Assembly: GCA_937934705.1 (NCBI GenBank)
Contig: CALGYY010000101.1
Location: 1-26,098, forward strand
Reading direction: 5' to 3'
DNA from: an uncultured Bacteroidota bacterium
GTDB lineage: Bacteria; Bacteroidota; Bacteroidia; Bacteroidales; CAIWKO01
DNA: 26,098 bases
Made by a program: the position numbers and the translations under genes
The notes under the pieces: model-generated
Database searches by the model: none
What the model saw: only the letters and a program-made list of their open reading frames with translations
What the model was told of the DNA's origin: nothing
In this document: piece by piece, positions 1 to 7,376 of the stretch
How the letters are laid out: each line of letters starts with the position of its first letter
Position numbering within the stretch: position 1 is the first letter of the stretch

Positions 1-63
1 CTCCGTCACCTCCGTCACCTCCGTCACCTCCGTCACCTCCGTCACCTCCGTCACCTCCGTCAC
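1..63. repeat. 9-bp tandem repeat, seven exact copies
   Basis: Seven perfect head-to-tail copies of the unit CTCCGTCAC run from the first base of the window, so the array may extend further to the left. There are no spacers, which rules out CRISPR. Because the unit is a multiple of three, several frames could encode a three-residue repeat (for example Val-Thr-Glu or Asp-Gly-Gly on the minus strand), but no gene context is visible. It ends abruptly before position 64. It is best read as an intergenic minisatellite downstream of rocD. Confidence 0.9.
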
Positions 64-120
64 CCGAATTCATATCCGAACACGGAACAAGGATATTCGA
101 TGCCACGACGCTCATCAGGC

Positions 121-164
121 CTTTTGACTTTCGACTTTCTGACCTTCGACTTTAAGACTTTCGA
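121..164. repeat. degenerate heptad repeat (CTTTCGA-type)
   Basis: Six consecutive 7-8 bp units resembling CTTTCGA: CTTTTGA, CTTTCGA, CTTTCTGA, CCTTCGA, CTTTAAGA, CTTTCGA. The short reading frame across it looks like a product of the repeat, not a gene. It lies about 60 bp from the 9-bp array, so the intergenic space left of rocD contains two unrelated short-repeat families. Confidence 0.75.
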
Positions 165-190
165 CCCAACACCTCTGTATCGCTCCCCCC

Positions 191-218
191 AAAAAAAAGG
201 CGCCGCTGTTGCGACGCC
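191..218 (-). terminator. Rho-independent terminator of rocD
   Basis: On the minus strand an 8-bp GC-rich stem (GGCGTCGC pairing with GCGGCGCC, one mismatched T/G-type position) with a 4-nt loop is followed by eight T residues (the A run at 191-198). It starts 21 bp past the rocD stop codon. Confidence 0.85.
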
Positions 219-239
219 CTTGTTTTCTGCAGGGTTTTC

Positions 240-1472
240 TCAGAAGGATAAGATCGATTTTTTGATGATCTCAATGGCCTCGTACACCTGACCTTCGGTA
301 AGGATCAGGGGAGGTGCAAAACGAATGATATGACCATGCGTGGGCTTGGCCAGCAGTCCGTTTTCCATCATGCGGATGCAGACATCCCATGCTGTTTTAC
401 CATCCTTGGGCCGGATGATTACCGCGTTGAGCAGTCCTTTCCCGCGCACCAGCTCAATCATGTCCGACTCAATCTTTCCGATTTCATGACGGAAGATCTG
501 TCCGAGGCGTTCGGCCCTCTCTGCCAGGTTCTCATCTTTTACCACCTGTAAGGCGGCAATGCCCACCCGGGCGGCGATGGGATTGCCCCCGAAGGTCGAT
601 CCGTGCTGTCCGGGCTCAATACAGAGCATGATGTCATCATCGGCCAGAACGGCAGAAACAGGATACACACCTCCTGAAAGGGCTTTACCCAGGATCAGGA
701 TGTCGGGACGTACCCCTTCGTGATCACAGGCCAGAAGCTTTCCGGTTCGGGCAATCCCGGTCTGTACCTCATCGGCAATAAACAGGACATTCTTTGATTT
801 ACAGAGGTCATAAGCCTTTTTCAGATAACCTTCGTCCGGGACAAACACGCCGGCCTCGCCCTGTATGGGTTCCACCAGGAAACCAGCGACGTTCGGATCC
901 TGAAGGGCGTTTTCGAGAGCAGCCAGGTCATTGTACGGGATCTTGATAAATCCGGGTGTATAAGGACCAAAATCAGCATATGCATCCGGATCCGTCGACA
1001 TGGAGATAATGGTAGTGGTGCGGCCATGGAAATTGTTTTCACAGCAGATGATTTTGGCCTCATTCTGCGGGATGCCTTTCTTTTTGTAAGCCCATTTGCG
1101 GCAAAGCTTGATCGCCGTTTCATCGCCTTCCGCACCGGTGTTCATGGGCAACACTTTCTGATAACCGAAGTATTCGGTGACGTATTTCTCGTAAGGGCCC
1201 AGGGCATCGTTGTAAAAAGCCCTGGAGGTCAGCGTTAAGGTATACGCCTGATCCACCAGCGCCCCGATGATCCTTGGGTGGCAATGTCCTTGGTTTACTG
1301 CCGAATAGGCCGAAAGGAAGTCGAAGTACTTTTTCCCTTCAAGGTCCCAGAGATAAACCCCCTCACCCTTGCTTAAAACCACCGGCAGCGGATGATAATT
1401 GTGCGCTCCGTACTGGCTTTCAAGCTCCATTGCTTTCTGCGTTGCGGTCTTTTCGGTATTCACCTGTTCCAT
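240..1472 (-). CDS. rocD: ornithine--oxo-acid aminotransferase
   Basis: A PLP-dependent class III aminotransferase of 410 residues, the usual length for bacterial ornithine aminotransferase. It moves the delta-amino group of ornithine to 2-oxoglutarate, giving glutamate-5-semialdehyde and glutamate, and links arginine/ornithine breakdown to proline and glutamate. Visible landmarks are the N-terminal SAYSAVNQGHCHP segment (about 54-66), the cofactor-phosphate loop NTGAEGDETA (111-120), the cofactor-ring aspartate in IADEVQTG (Asp234), the Schiff-base lysine in LGKALSGG (Lys263) and GSTFGGNP (291-298). The protein is cytosolic, with no signal peptide. The ATG at 1472 leaves a plausible N-terminus. 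The gene is monocistronic, with its own -7 box upstream and a terminator downstream. Acetylornithine aminotransferase is the main alternative, but the N-terminal tyrosine motif and length favour RocD. Confidence 0.93.
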   Translation of the reverse strand: MEQVNTEKTATQKAMELESQYGAHNYHPLPVVLSKGEGVYLWDLEGKKYFDFLSAYSAVNQGHCHPRIIGALVDQAYTLTLTSRAFYNDALGPYEKYVTEYFGYQKVLPMNTGAEGDETAIKLCRKWAYKKKGIPQNEAKIICCENNFHGRTTTIISMSTDPDAYADFGPYTPGFIKIPYNDLAALENALQDPNVAGFLVEPIQGEAGVFVPDEGYLKKAYDLCKSKNVLFIADEVQTGIARTGKLLACDHEGVRPDILILGKALSGGVYPVSAVLADDDIMLCIEPGQHGSTFGGNPIAARVGIAALQVVKDENLAERAERLGQIFRHEIGKIESDMIELVRGKGLLNAVIIRPKDGKTAWDVCIRMMENGLLAKPTHGHIIRFAPPLILTEGQVYEAIEIIKKSILSF

Positions 1473-1519
1473 AAAAAAGGATATTAGATTAATTATTAAG
1501 TATTTAGAAAATTATGGCA

Positions 1520-1527
1520 CAAAGATA
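1520..1527 (-). promoter_or_regulatory. -7 box of rocD promoter
   Basis: Minus-strand TATCTTTG is an exact match to the Bacteroidota -7 consensus TAnnTTTG. It would give a leader of roughly 40 nt before the rocD ATG. No clear TTTG -33 element is seen at the expected distance; there is only a T run. Confidence 0.6.
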
Positions 1528-1572
1528 ATGTTTTTTTCATGCCGGAAAAACCCTTACTGAAGCGGGAGGTTC

Positions 1573-1598
1573 AAAAAAAAGGCCGCCCAAAGGCGGCC
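1573..1598 (-). terminator. Rho-independent terminator of ftsK-lolA
   Basis: A perfect 7-bp stem (GGCCGCC with GGCGGCC) and a 4-nt loop are followed on the minus strand by eight T residues. It begins about 20 bp past the lolA stop and closes the ftsK-lolA transcript. Confidence 0.92.
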
Positions 1599-1617
1599 CC
1601 GGCGTTCAAAGAGAAGA

Positions 1618-2262
1618 TCAGCGCAGATCAATCACTTCCACTCCCGGATAATCAGCCGTCCGGAAAGTGAATTTGGTATCTGCGATGGCTTTATTGGGTG
1701 TGAATTTTATGACATCATAGGTGTAGGTGGTGGTTCCGTTCTTATCATAAACGATGGACCTGGAAATCTGTTTGGCGGTCTTGTTGATCTCCACCCTGAT
1801 CTTGTGGTATGAACGGCCTTTGAGAGGCGTCAGATCCAGGATCTGAAGGGTTTTTCCGCCTCTGACCTCTTCCTTGATGAACTTAGGGGTAAAACTCTTG
1901 TCATAAGCCGTCAGAAGCTTGCTGGGATTCATTGACTGGTCATCGCTGGGGTCAACGGTGTTGATCTGTACCTCGTTGCTTGATTTGATGTAGGTCCATT
2001 GTGTTTTTCCGTCGCTGATGATCGTCTGTCCGGCGAAGCTTACCCAGTACTTGTCACCTTTCATGCAGGCGGTACCGCTTTTGCTTTCTTTCACGCCCGA
2101 CTTTTTATTTTCCATGGTGTAGGTGAACTCAATTTCGATGGTGGTATAGGACTTTGTTTGCAGGGCTACGCCATCCAGTATACCTTTCGCTTTGGTGTCG
2201 ACCTGCGCTTTCGCGTTGACGAACAACAAGGCAAAAGGCAGCAAAAACAGTAACTTCTTCAT
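1618..2262 (-). CDS. LolA-family outer membrane lipoprotein carrier-like protein
   Basis: A 214-residue exported protein. Residues 1-19 form a classical signal peptide (MKKLL, hydrophobic core, cleavage after NAKA). The mature part matches the LolA half-barrel pattern: a repeated-strand region with TIEIEFTYTMENKKSG, KGDKYWVSFAGQTIISDGKTQWTY (about 68-92), and a C-terminal strand region ending TFRTADYPGVEVIDLR. LolA is the periplasmic shuttle that carries lipoproteins from the LolCDE transporter to the outer membrane. Bacteroidota LolA-like proteins are divergent, so the exact cargo is an inference. It starts 13 bp after the ftsK stop and shares its terminator, so the two genes are co-transcribed. 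An FtsK-LolA pair is common in this phylum. Confidence 0.85.
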   Translation of the reverse strand: MKKLLFLLPFALLFVNAKAQVDTKAKGILDGVALQTKSYTTIEIEFTYTMENKKSGVKESKSGTACMKGDKYWVSFAGQTIISDGKTQWTYIKSSNEVQINTVDPSDDQSMNPSKLLTAYDKSFTPKFIKEEVRGGKTLQILDLTPLKGRSYHKIRVEINKTAKQISRSIVYDKNGTTTYTYDVIKFTPNKAIADTKFTFRTADYPGVEVIDLR

Positions 2263-2275
2263 ATGAATAGTGATT

Positions 2276-4789
2276 TTATAAATTGGGGTTGTTGTTTTCC
2301 AATAACTGTTCCAAAGACTGAAGATCCTTGATTCTGACCTCGCGGGCCTTGCTCCCTTCGAAAGGTCCTAGTATTCCTGCGGCTTCCAGCTGGTCGATGA
2401 TGCGTCCTGCCCGGTTATAGCCCAGTTTCAGCTTACGCTGCAGGAGGGAGGTGGAACCATGCTGGTGGGCGACCAGGATGCGGGCCGCATCGGCAAACAT
2501 GGGATCGCGTTCGGAGGGATCGAAGGAATTGTCGCCATCGCCGCCGTCTTCTTCCGGACATTCCGGCAGGTCAAAGGCTGTGGGGTAACCGCGCTGGGCC
2601 CCGATGAATTCGGTGATGGCCTCCACTTCAGGGGTATCCAGAAATGCGCATTGCAGCCGGAGCAGGTCGCTTCCGGTAGAAATGAGCATATCGCCCCTGC
2701 CGATCAGCTGATCAGCTCCTGAAGCATCGAGTATCGTTCGGCTGTCGACCTTGGCAGAGACCCTGAAAGCAATCCTCGCCGGGAAGTTGGCCTTGATGGT
2801 CCCTGTGATCACGTTCACCGAGGGTCGCTGGGTGGCGATGATCAGATGTATTCCGATGGCCCTCGCGAGCTGTGCCAGACGTGTGATGGTATATTCCACC
2901 TCCTTGCCGGCTGTCATGTAAAGGTCGGCGAACTCATCCACCACCAGCACGATATAGGGCATATAATTGTGGCCCTGTTCGGGATTGAGTTTCCGGGCGA
3001 TGAATTTCGCGTTATACTCCTTTATATTTCTCACGGCGGCAGCTTTCAGCAGCTCATATCGTTCATCCATCAGGATGCAGAGGGCATTGAGGGTGCGCAC
3101 CACCTTTTTGTTATCGGTCAGTATGGCTTCCTCTGCATCGGGCAGTTTGGCCAGATAATGCCGCTCGATCTTTGAGAACAGGGTAAGTTCGACCTTTTTG
3201 GGATCAACCATCACAAACTTGAGCTGCGAGGGGTGCTTCTTATATAATAAGGATGAAATAATGGCATTGAGTCCCACGGATTTCCCCATACCGGTCGCTC
3301 CGGCGATCAGCAGGTGGGGCATTTTGCTCAGGTCGGCCACGAATGGCTTATTGCTGATGGTTTTCCCCAAAGCAATCGGCAGGTCGAACTGGGTTTCCTG
3401 AAAGATATCAGAAGCCAGCATCGACCGCATAGAGACCACCTTGGGATTCTGGTTCGGCACTTCAATACCGATGGTTCCCTTACCCGGCATCGGTGCGATG
3501 ATCCTGATCCCCAGCGCGGAGAGGCTGAGTGCGATATCATCTTCAAGGTTCTTGATCTTGGATATCCTCACTCCCGGCGCAGGAACGATCTCGTAGAGGG
3601 TGACCGTAGGTCCGATGGTGGCGTTGATCTTTTCGATCTCGATGGAATAATTCCGCAGGGTTTTGATGATGCGGTTCTTATTGGCTTCCAGTTCTTCGTT
3701 CTGGACCGCGATGTTTCCTGTTTCATATTCCCTGAGCAGATCCAGCGGCGGAAACTGATAGTCTTTCAGGTCAAGCGTGGGATCATAGGGCGTATCAATC
3801 CCGAAATGCTCCTTCTGCCCGCTGATGGGTTCAATTACATCGCTTGTGAGGATTTCCTTGTCCTCATTCGTATTCTCAACGGTGAATTCGATATTATCAA
3901 TGCCTTCGGGGACTTCTTCTTCGGGGAAGTCATCTTCCCTGATGGAAACATCATCATGCAAGAGGTCCGGCCCTGTTTCGAAGATCAGTTCTTCGTTGGC
4001 ACCGGAATGCCTTTGATGGTCCAGCAGCACATTGCGCAGTTCCATATCTTCCTCAGGGATGTCTTCTTCCGGTTCCGGAACCGGTTTGCGCTGCCACCAG
4101 TGGTGTATGCTCCAGGCAATCATCAGAAAAGCGAAGAGGACGAAGACCAGAAAGATGGCAGTCCCGGTTTTACCGGCCACGGCATTCATCCATTGATTGC
4201 CTTCATAGCCGAAAGTACCGCAATACACAAGCGTGTCGCCGCTGTTCACAAAAAAACCGCAGGCCAGGGATATCCACACCAGGCCGAAGAATGAGTAGCG
4301 ATAGCTTTTCCCCAGCGGCAGCAGGCTGACATTCACGAAGAGTCGCAGTCCTGTGATCAGCAGCAGAAAAACGAAGAAGAATGATGCGATCCCGAACCAC
4401 TTTTTGATAAAGACATAGGCAAAGAAAGCTCCCATTTTGCCCATCCAGTTTTCGGCCACGAGTGACTGATCAGCAAAGACCCCGCTGAGGCCGCTACTGA
4501 AGATGTTGTCGTCAGATTTCCAGCTCATGAAGTAAGAAACGAAGGCAAAGAGCAGATAGAAGCTCAGCAAGAGGAAAAACAGGCCGCTGACTCTTCTGAA
4601 CTTGTCGTTGTTCAGGAGTTTCACGAGACCCTGAAAAGGCATTTTCCGGGGAGATGCAGATTTTGCTTTCCCGGCTTTGACTGATTTCTGCCGGGGTTTC
4701 TTCTGCTCCTTTTCCGTCTCAGGCTCGGGTACCGGCTCTTTTTTGAAAGTGTTTTTAACCGGTTCTGCTTCTTTTTCTTTTTTGGCCAT
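2276..4789 (-). CDS. ftsK: DNA translocase FtsK/SpoIIIE
   Basis: An 837-residue DNA pump of the division septum that clears chromosome termini from the closing septum. A basic, Lys/Glu-rich tail (1-50) leads to about four membrane segments (roughly 66-88, 132-153, 164-182, 209-228), then an acidic linker (235-345). The motor follows, with Walker A GATGMGKS (497-504) and Walker B IVLVVDEFADL (613-623). The C-terminal winged-helix gamma domain (about 760-822) is the part that reads chromosome polarity in E. coli and B. subtilis. I chose the ATG at 4789; an upstream in-frame TTG at 4819 would add ten non-conserved residues. The linker is much shorter than in E. coli FtsK, as is usual outside enterobacteria. 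It is the first gene of an operon with the lolA-like gene. A near-consensus box, TTACTTTG, lies shortly upstream. Confidence 0.95.
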   Translation of the reverse strand: MAKKEKEAEPVKNTFKKEPVPEPETEKEQKKPRQKSVKAGKAKSASPRKMPFQGLVKLLNNDKFRRVSGLFFLLLSFYLLFAFVSYFMSWKSDDNIFSSGLSGVFADQSLVAENWMGKMGAFFAYVFIKKWFGIASFFFVFLLLITGLRLFVNVSLLPLGKSYRYSFFGLVWISLACGFFVNSGDTLVYCGTFGYEGNQWMNAVAGKTGTAIFLVFVLFAFLMIAWSIHHWWQRKPVPEPEEDIPEEDMELRNVLLDHQRHSGANEELIFETGPDLLHDDVSIREDDFPEEEVPEGIDNIEFTVENTNEDKEILTSDVIEPISGQKEHFGIDTPYDPTLDLKDYQFPPLDLLREYETGNIAVQNEELEANKNRIIKTLRNYSIEIEKINATIGPTVTLYEIVPAPGVRISKIKNLEDDIALSLSALGIRIIAPMPGKGTIGIEVPNQNPKVVSMRSMLASDIFQETQFDLPIALGKTISNKPFVADLSKMPHLLIAGATGMGKSVGLNAIISSLLYKKHPSQLKFVMVDPKKVELTLFSKIERHYLAKLPDAEEAILTDNKKVVRTLNALCILMDERYELLKAAAVRNIKEYNAKFIARKLNPEQGHNYMPYIVLVVDEFADLYMTAGKEVEYTITRLAQLARAIGIHLIIATQRPSVNVITGTIKANFPARIAFRVSAKVDSRTILDASGADQLIGRGDMLISTGSDLLRLQCAFLDTPEVEAITEFIGAQRGYPTAFDLPECPEEDGGDGDNSFDPSERDPMFADAARILVAHQHGSTSLLQRKLKLGYNRAGRIIDQLEAAGILGPFEGSKAREVRIKDLQSLEQLLENNNPNL

Positions 4790-4827
4790 ACTTAGCTGAA
4801 GATCCGAATAATCGGACAAAGTAACGT

Positions 4828-4861
4828 ATTATAAAATAAAACCCCTGCCGCAAAGCAGGGG
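4828..4861 (-). terminator. Rho-independent terminator of the GLPGLI-like gene
   Basis: A perfect 7-bp stem (CCCCTGC with GCAGGGG) and a 6-nt loop are followed on the minus strand by TTTTATTTTATAATA. It separates the upstream exported-protein gene from ftsK. Confidence 0.85.
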
Positions 4862-4890
4862 ATTTATCAACACAAAACGGTTTATAATTC

Positions 4891-5583
4891 TTATTCTCCG
4901 CCGCTGAACATCGACCTCAGCTGGGCTTTTTCCTCGGGGGTACATTCAATAAAATCGCTGGGAACGAGAAAATCCAGATCTTTCACCTTGCCTTTTTTTA
5001 CTTCGGTGGCGGTGTTGGTCACAGTAAAATCACCCTGAGGGGTGGTATATTCAAGCGGTAAACCTTTCAATCCCTGAAAATTTGATCCATAATTCAGGGC
5101 GGCTCCGCCAAGTTCTTCTGAATAGTACACAACGCTCACCTGGGAGTTTCCATCGGCATCAAAGGTTTTGAATTCGGCCTTTTTGCAGACATAGCCGGCA
5201 ATGGTTTTTGTTTCATCTGAATAAGTGATTTCCGGGGTTCCGTTCTTGCTGTAATCTTCTTCGATCTCAGCTTCGTTCAGTTTGTAGTAGATCTTTTGGC
5301 CCATCTGATCGAGCATCAGCATGGCTTCCTTTTTATCGCCGTCGTTCTGCACCCAGATGGTAACAGGGCCGTAAGGGATCTCCGTTTTCTGCTTGTTGCC
5401 CATCACTTTAACGGTGGTGATCTTGGGAAGTTGTGCCATGGTAGCAGCATCAATGTTGCCTGCGTAAGTAATACTGTAGGTAATGGTTCCGGTAAAGGGT
5501 TTGGCGGTTTGAGCCACAGAAGTGAAGGAGAAAGCCAGAATGATCACGGCCAACGCCAGCATTGATTTCATGATTGTTCTCAT
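4891..5583 (-). CDS. exported GLPGLI/DUF4412-like protein
   Basis: A 230-residue exported protein of unknown function. An N-terminal signal peptide (about 1-24, ending SFTSVAQ) precedes FTGTITYSITYAG (about 29-41), a region that fits a beta-rich domain. The pattern of two antiparallel-strand halves joined by the motif KTIAGYVCKKAEF, then a YYSEELGGAALNYGSNFQGLKGLPLEY-type stretch, matches the Bacteroidota GLPGLI / DUF4412 group. These proteins are periplasmic or outer-membrane associated, and no biochemical role is established. The ATG at 5583 was preferred over an ATG 17 codons upstream because it puts the signal peptide at the N-terminus and lies downstream of a good promoter. The gene is monocistronic, with its own promoter and terminator. 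Confidence 0.75.
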   Translation of the reverse strand: MRTIMKSMLALAVIILAFSFTSVAQTAKPFTGTITYSITYAGNIDAATMAQLPKITTVKVMGNKQKTEIPYGPVTIWVQNDGDKKEAMLMLDQMGQKIYYKLNEAEIEEDYSKNGTPEITYSDETKTIAGYVCKKAEFKTFDADGNSQVSVVYYSEELGGAALNYGSNFQGLKGLPLEYTTPQGDFTVTNTATEVKKGKVKDLDFLVPSDFIECTPEEKAQLRSMFSGGE

Positions 5584-5644
5584 AATGAATATTTTAATTT
5601 TAATTGGGTGCAAAAAAGACAAAAACGGTACCATATTGCCGGCG

Positions 5645-5675
5645 CAAAATTAGGCGTTTTTTCTGATGCTTACAA
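5645..5675 (-). promoter_or_regulatory. promoter of the GLPGLI-like gene
   Basis: On the minus strand, TTG (5673-5675) is followed after 20 nt by TAATTTTG (5645-5652). This matches the Bacteroidota -33/-7 architecture (TTTG and TAnnTTTG with 19-21 nt between). The predicted leader to the ATG at 5583 is about 55 nt. Confidence 0.7.
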
Positions 5676-5711
5676 GCAGCAGCATAAAAATGTGTGATGC
5701 AATCCGCAGGC

Positions 5712-7106
5712 TCAGAGGTATCCGAGGATCTTGAGCATGGATTTATAGCTCTGCTCTTTAGCAAACAGTTTGGTGGTGATCTCGCCGTCCTTGTCGAGGT
5801 CGATGAGTATATGCTTGGGAGCGGGCGTCAGGCAATGCTGTATTCCACCGTAGCCGCCAAGGGATTCCTGATAGGCACCGGTATGAAAAAGTCCGATGTA
5901 CTGCTTTTCATCGGGACCGTACTTGGGGAGGAAAACGGCATTGGCATGGGCCTCGGCATTGTAATAGTCGTGTGAATCGCAGGTCAGTCCGCCGAGGAAA
6001 ACCCTCTGGTATTCATGGTCCCAGTTATTGACGGCCAGGAGGACAAAACGCTGGTTAATAGCCCATGTGTCGGGCAGGGTGGTCATGAAGGAACTGTCGA
6101 TCATGTGCCAGAGCTCACGGTCGTTTTGTTGTTTCTGACCCAGTATCGAATACAGTACTGCCCCGCTTTCACCCACAGTGTATGATCCGAATTCCGTAAA
6201 GAGATTAGGTTCTTCGATGTTGTTCTGGTTGCAGATGTTCTTGATCTGAAAAACGATTTCCTCGGTCATGTATTCGTATTCATAATCGAACGCCAGGGTA
6301 TTTTTCACCGGGAATCCGCCCCCTATATTCAGGGTATCCAGTTCCTTGCAGATCTTTTTCAGCTCGCAATATACGTTCACGCACTTCGACAATTCATTCC
6401 AGTAATAGGCGGTATCCTTTATTCCCGTATTAATGAAGAAGTGCAGCATTTTCAGTTCCAGTTTTGAATTGGGCTTAATGGAACGCTTATAAAAATCGAC
6501 GATATCGGCATAGCGTATGCCCAGTCTGGAGGTATAGAAGTCAAACTGTGGTTCTTCCTCAGCAGCGATCCGAATCCCGATCTTCGTTTTTCGCTTCAGG
6601 CCGGCCTCCAGCACTTTCAGTTCATCCTTGTTGTCGAGTACCGGAATGGTGTTCTCAAATCCCATATGGATCAGATCCAGAATATTCTGGACATACTTAT
6701 CGCGCTTAAAGCCATTGCAGGCGATGTAAATGTCTTTGTCAATCGTCTTGTTCTCATACAGCTGCTTTATGATCTCAATATCGAATTCTGAAGAGGTCTC
6801 CAGGTGGATGTCGTTCTTCAGTGCTTCTTCGAGTATAAAGGAGAAGTGAGAGCTTTTGGTGCAATAGGAATAGAAGTACTCCCCTTTATAATCGGCCTTG
6901 GCGATAGCGACATTAAACAGCTTCTTGGCCTTCTGTATCTGTTGGGATATCCTGGGCAGATAGGTAAGTTTAACGGGTGTCCCGTATTGCTTGATAATGT
7001 CCATCAATGGGATTTCATTGAAGTACAATTCACTATCCTCCACCTTAAACTCAGGCTGCGGAAAGTCGAAAGTCTGATAGATCAGGTCATAATACTTATT
7101 CTTCAT
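5712..7106 (-). CDS. speA: biosynthetic arginine decarboxylase, short Bacteroidota form
   Basis: A fold-type III PLP enzyme of 464 residues that fits the alanine racemase-like barrel plus C-terminal beta domain of arginine/diaminopimelate/ornithine decarboxylases. The likely Schiff-base lysine is Lys84 in YCTKSSHF. The phosphate-binding glycine loop is NIGGGFP (260-266), and the Cys-Asp pair in GLTCDSHD (376-377) is at the position used for the second active-site strand. Close Bacteroidota homologues are annotated as arginine decarboxylase, converting arginine to agmatine for polyamine synthesis. The protein is about 170 residues shorter than E. coli SpeA and lacks its helical insert. The ATG at 7106 was chosen over a TTG ten codons upstream because it matches the family N-terminus. 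Substrate is inferred from family, so diaminopimelate- or ornithine-type activity cannot be excluded. Confidence 0.82.
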   Translation of the reverse strand: MKNKYYDLIYQTFDFPQPEFKVEDSELYFNEIPLMDIIKQYGTPVKLTYLPRISQQIQKAKKLFNVAIAKADYKGEYFYSYCTKSSHFSFILEEALKNDIHLETSSEFDIEIIKQLYENKTIDKDIYIACNGFKRDKYVQNILDLIHMGFENTIPVLDNKDELKVLEAGLKRKTKIGIRIAAEEEPQFDFYTSRLGIRYADIVDFYKRSIKPNSKLELKMLHFFINTGIKDTAYYWNELSKCVNVYCELKKICKELDTLNIGGGFPVKNTLAFDYEYEYMTEEIVFQIKNICNQNNIEEPNLFTEFGSYTVGESGAVLYSILGQKQQNDRELWHMIDSSFMTTLPDTWAINQRFVLLAVNNWDHEYQRVFLGGLTCDSHDYYNAEAHANAVFLPKYGPDEKQYIGLFHTGAYQESLGGYGGIQHCLTPAPKHILIDLDKDGEITTKLFAKEQSYKSMLKILGYL

Positions 7107-7177
7107 TTTTTCAATCTGAGTGAGTTGGATTGTCAAAAAAAAGTCAATGTAACTACGTTAAATTACATTTAAGGTTG

Positions 7178-7185
7178 CAAAAGTA
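7178..7185 (-). promoter_or_regulatory. -7 box of arginine decarboxylase promoter
   Basis: Minus-strand TACTTTTG is an exact TAnnTTTG match, giving a leader of about 65 nt before the ATG at 7106. The -33 element is not convincing. Confidence 0.55.
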
Positions 7186-7291
7186 AACAAAATCGTCGGT
7201 AAACTGGATACGAAAGCTCTGAATACGGGGTATAAATGACGGCTTCAAAGCAGCGCACCCGGCATCCCCGGGAGGATACGTGCAGATTATA

Positions 7292-7331
7292 CCGGATTGA
7301 CTTCAATAACAGGCAGTTATTAAAGATCCGG
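7292..7331. other. nested inverted repeat downstream of fabG
   Basis: Outer arms CCGGAT (7292-7297) and ATCCGG (7326-7331) enclose inner arms AATAAC (7305-7310) and GTTATT (7316-7321) around a 5-nt loop. It lies in the 270-bp gap between fabG and the arginine decarboxylase gene (7107-7376), which otherwise shows only the decarboxylase promoter and no gene I can support. There is no T tract, so it is not a classical terminator. It may be a 3' RNA structure of fabG or a site upstream of the decarboxylase gene. Confidence 0.4.
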
Positions 7332-7376
7332 TGCCTCTTTAGGAGAAGCTGTCACAGCCTTATTCTGCAGGTGTTC

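Noticed and set aside
1..63. Possible CRISPR array at the left edge
   Set aside because: The 9-bp units are contiguous and identical with no spacers.
3314..4294. Long plus-strand open frame (326 codons) antisense to ftsK
   Set aside because: The opposite strand encodes a full FtsK with motor and gamma motifs; the plus frame has no recognisable domain or promoter.
4790..4819. Ten-codon N-terminal extension of FtsK from a TTG
   Set aside because: The ATG at 4789 begins the basic tail expected of the family, and the extension adds nothing conserved.
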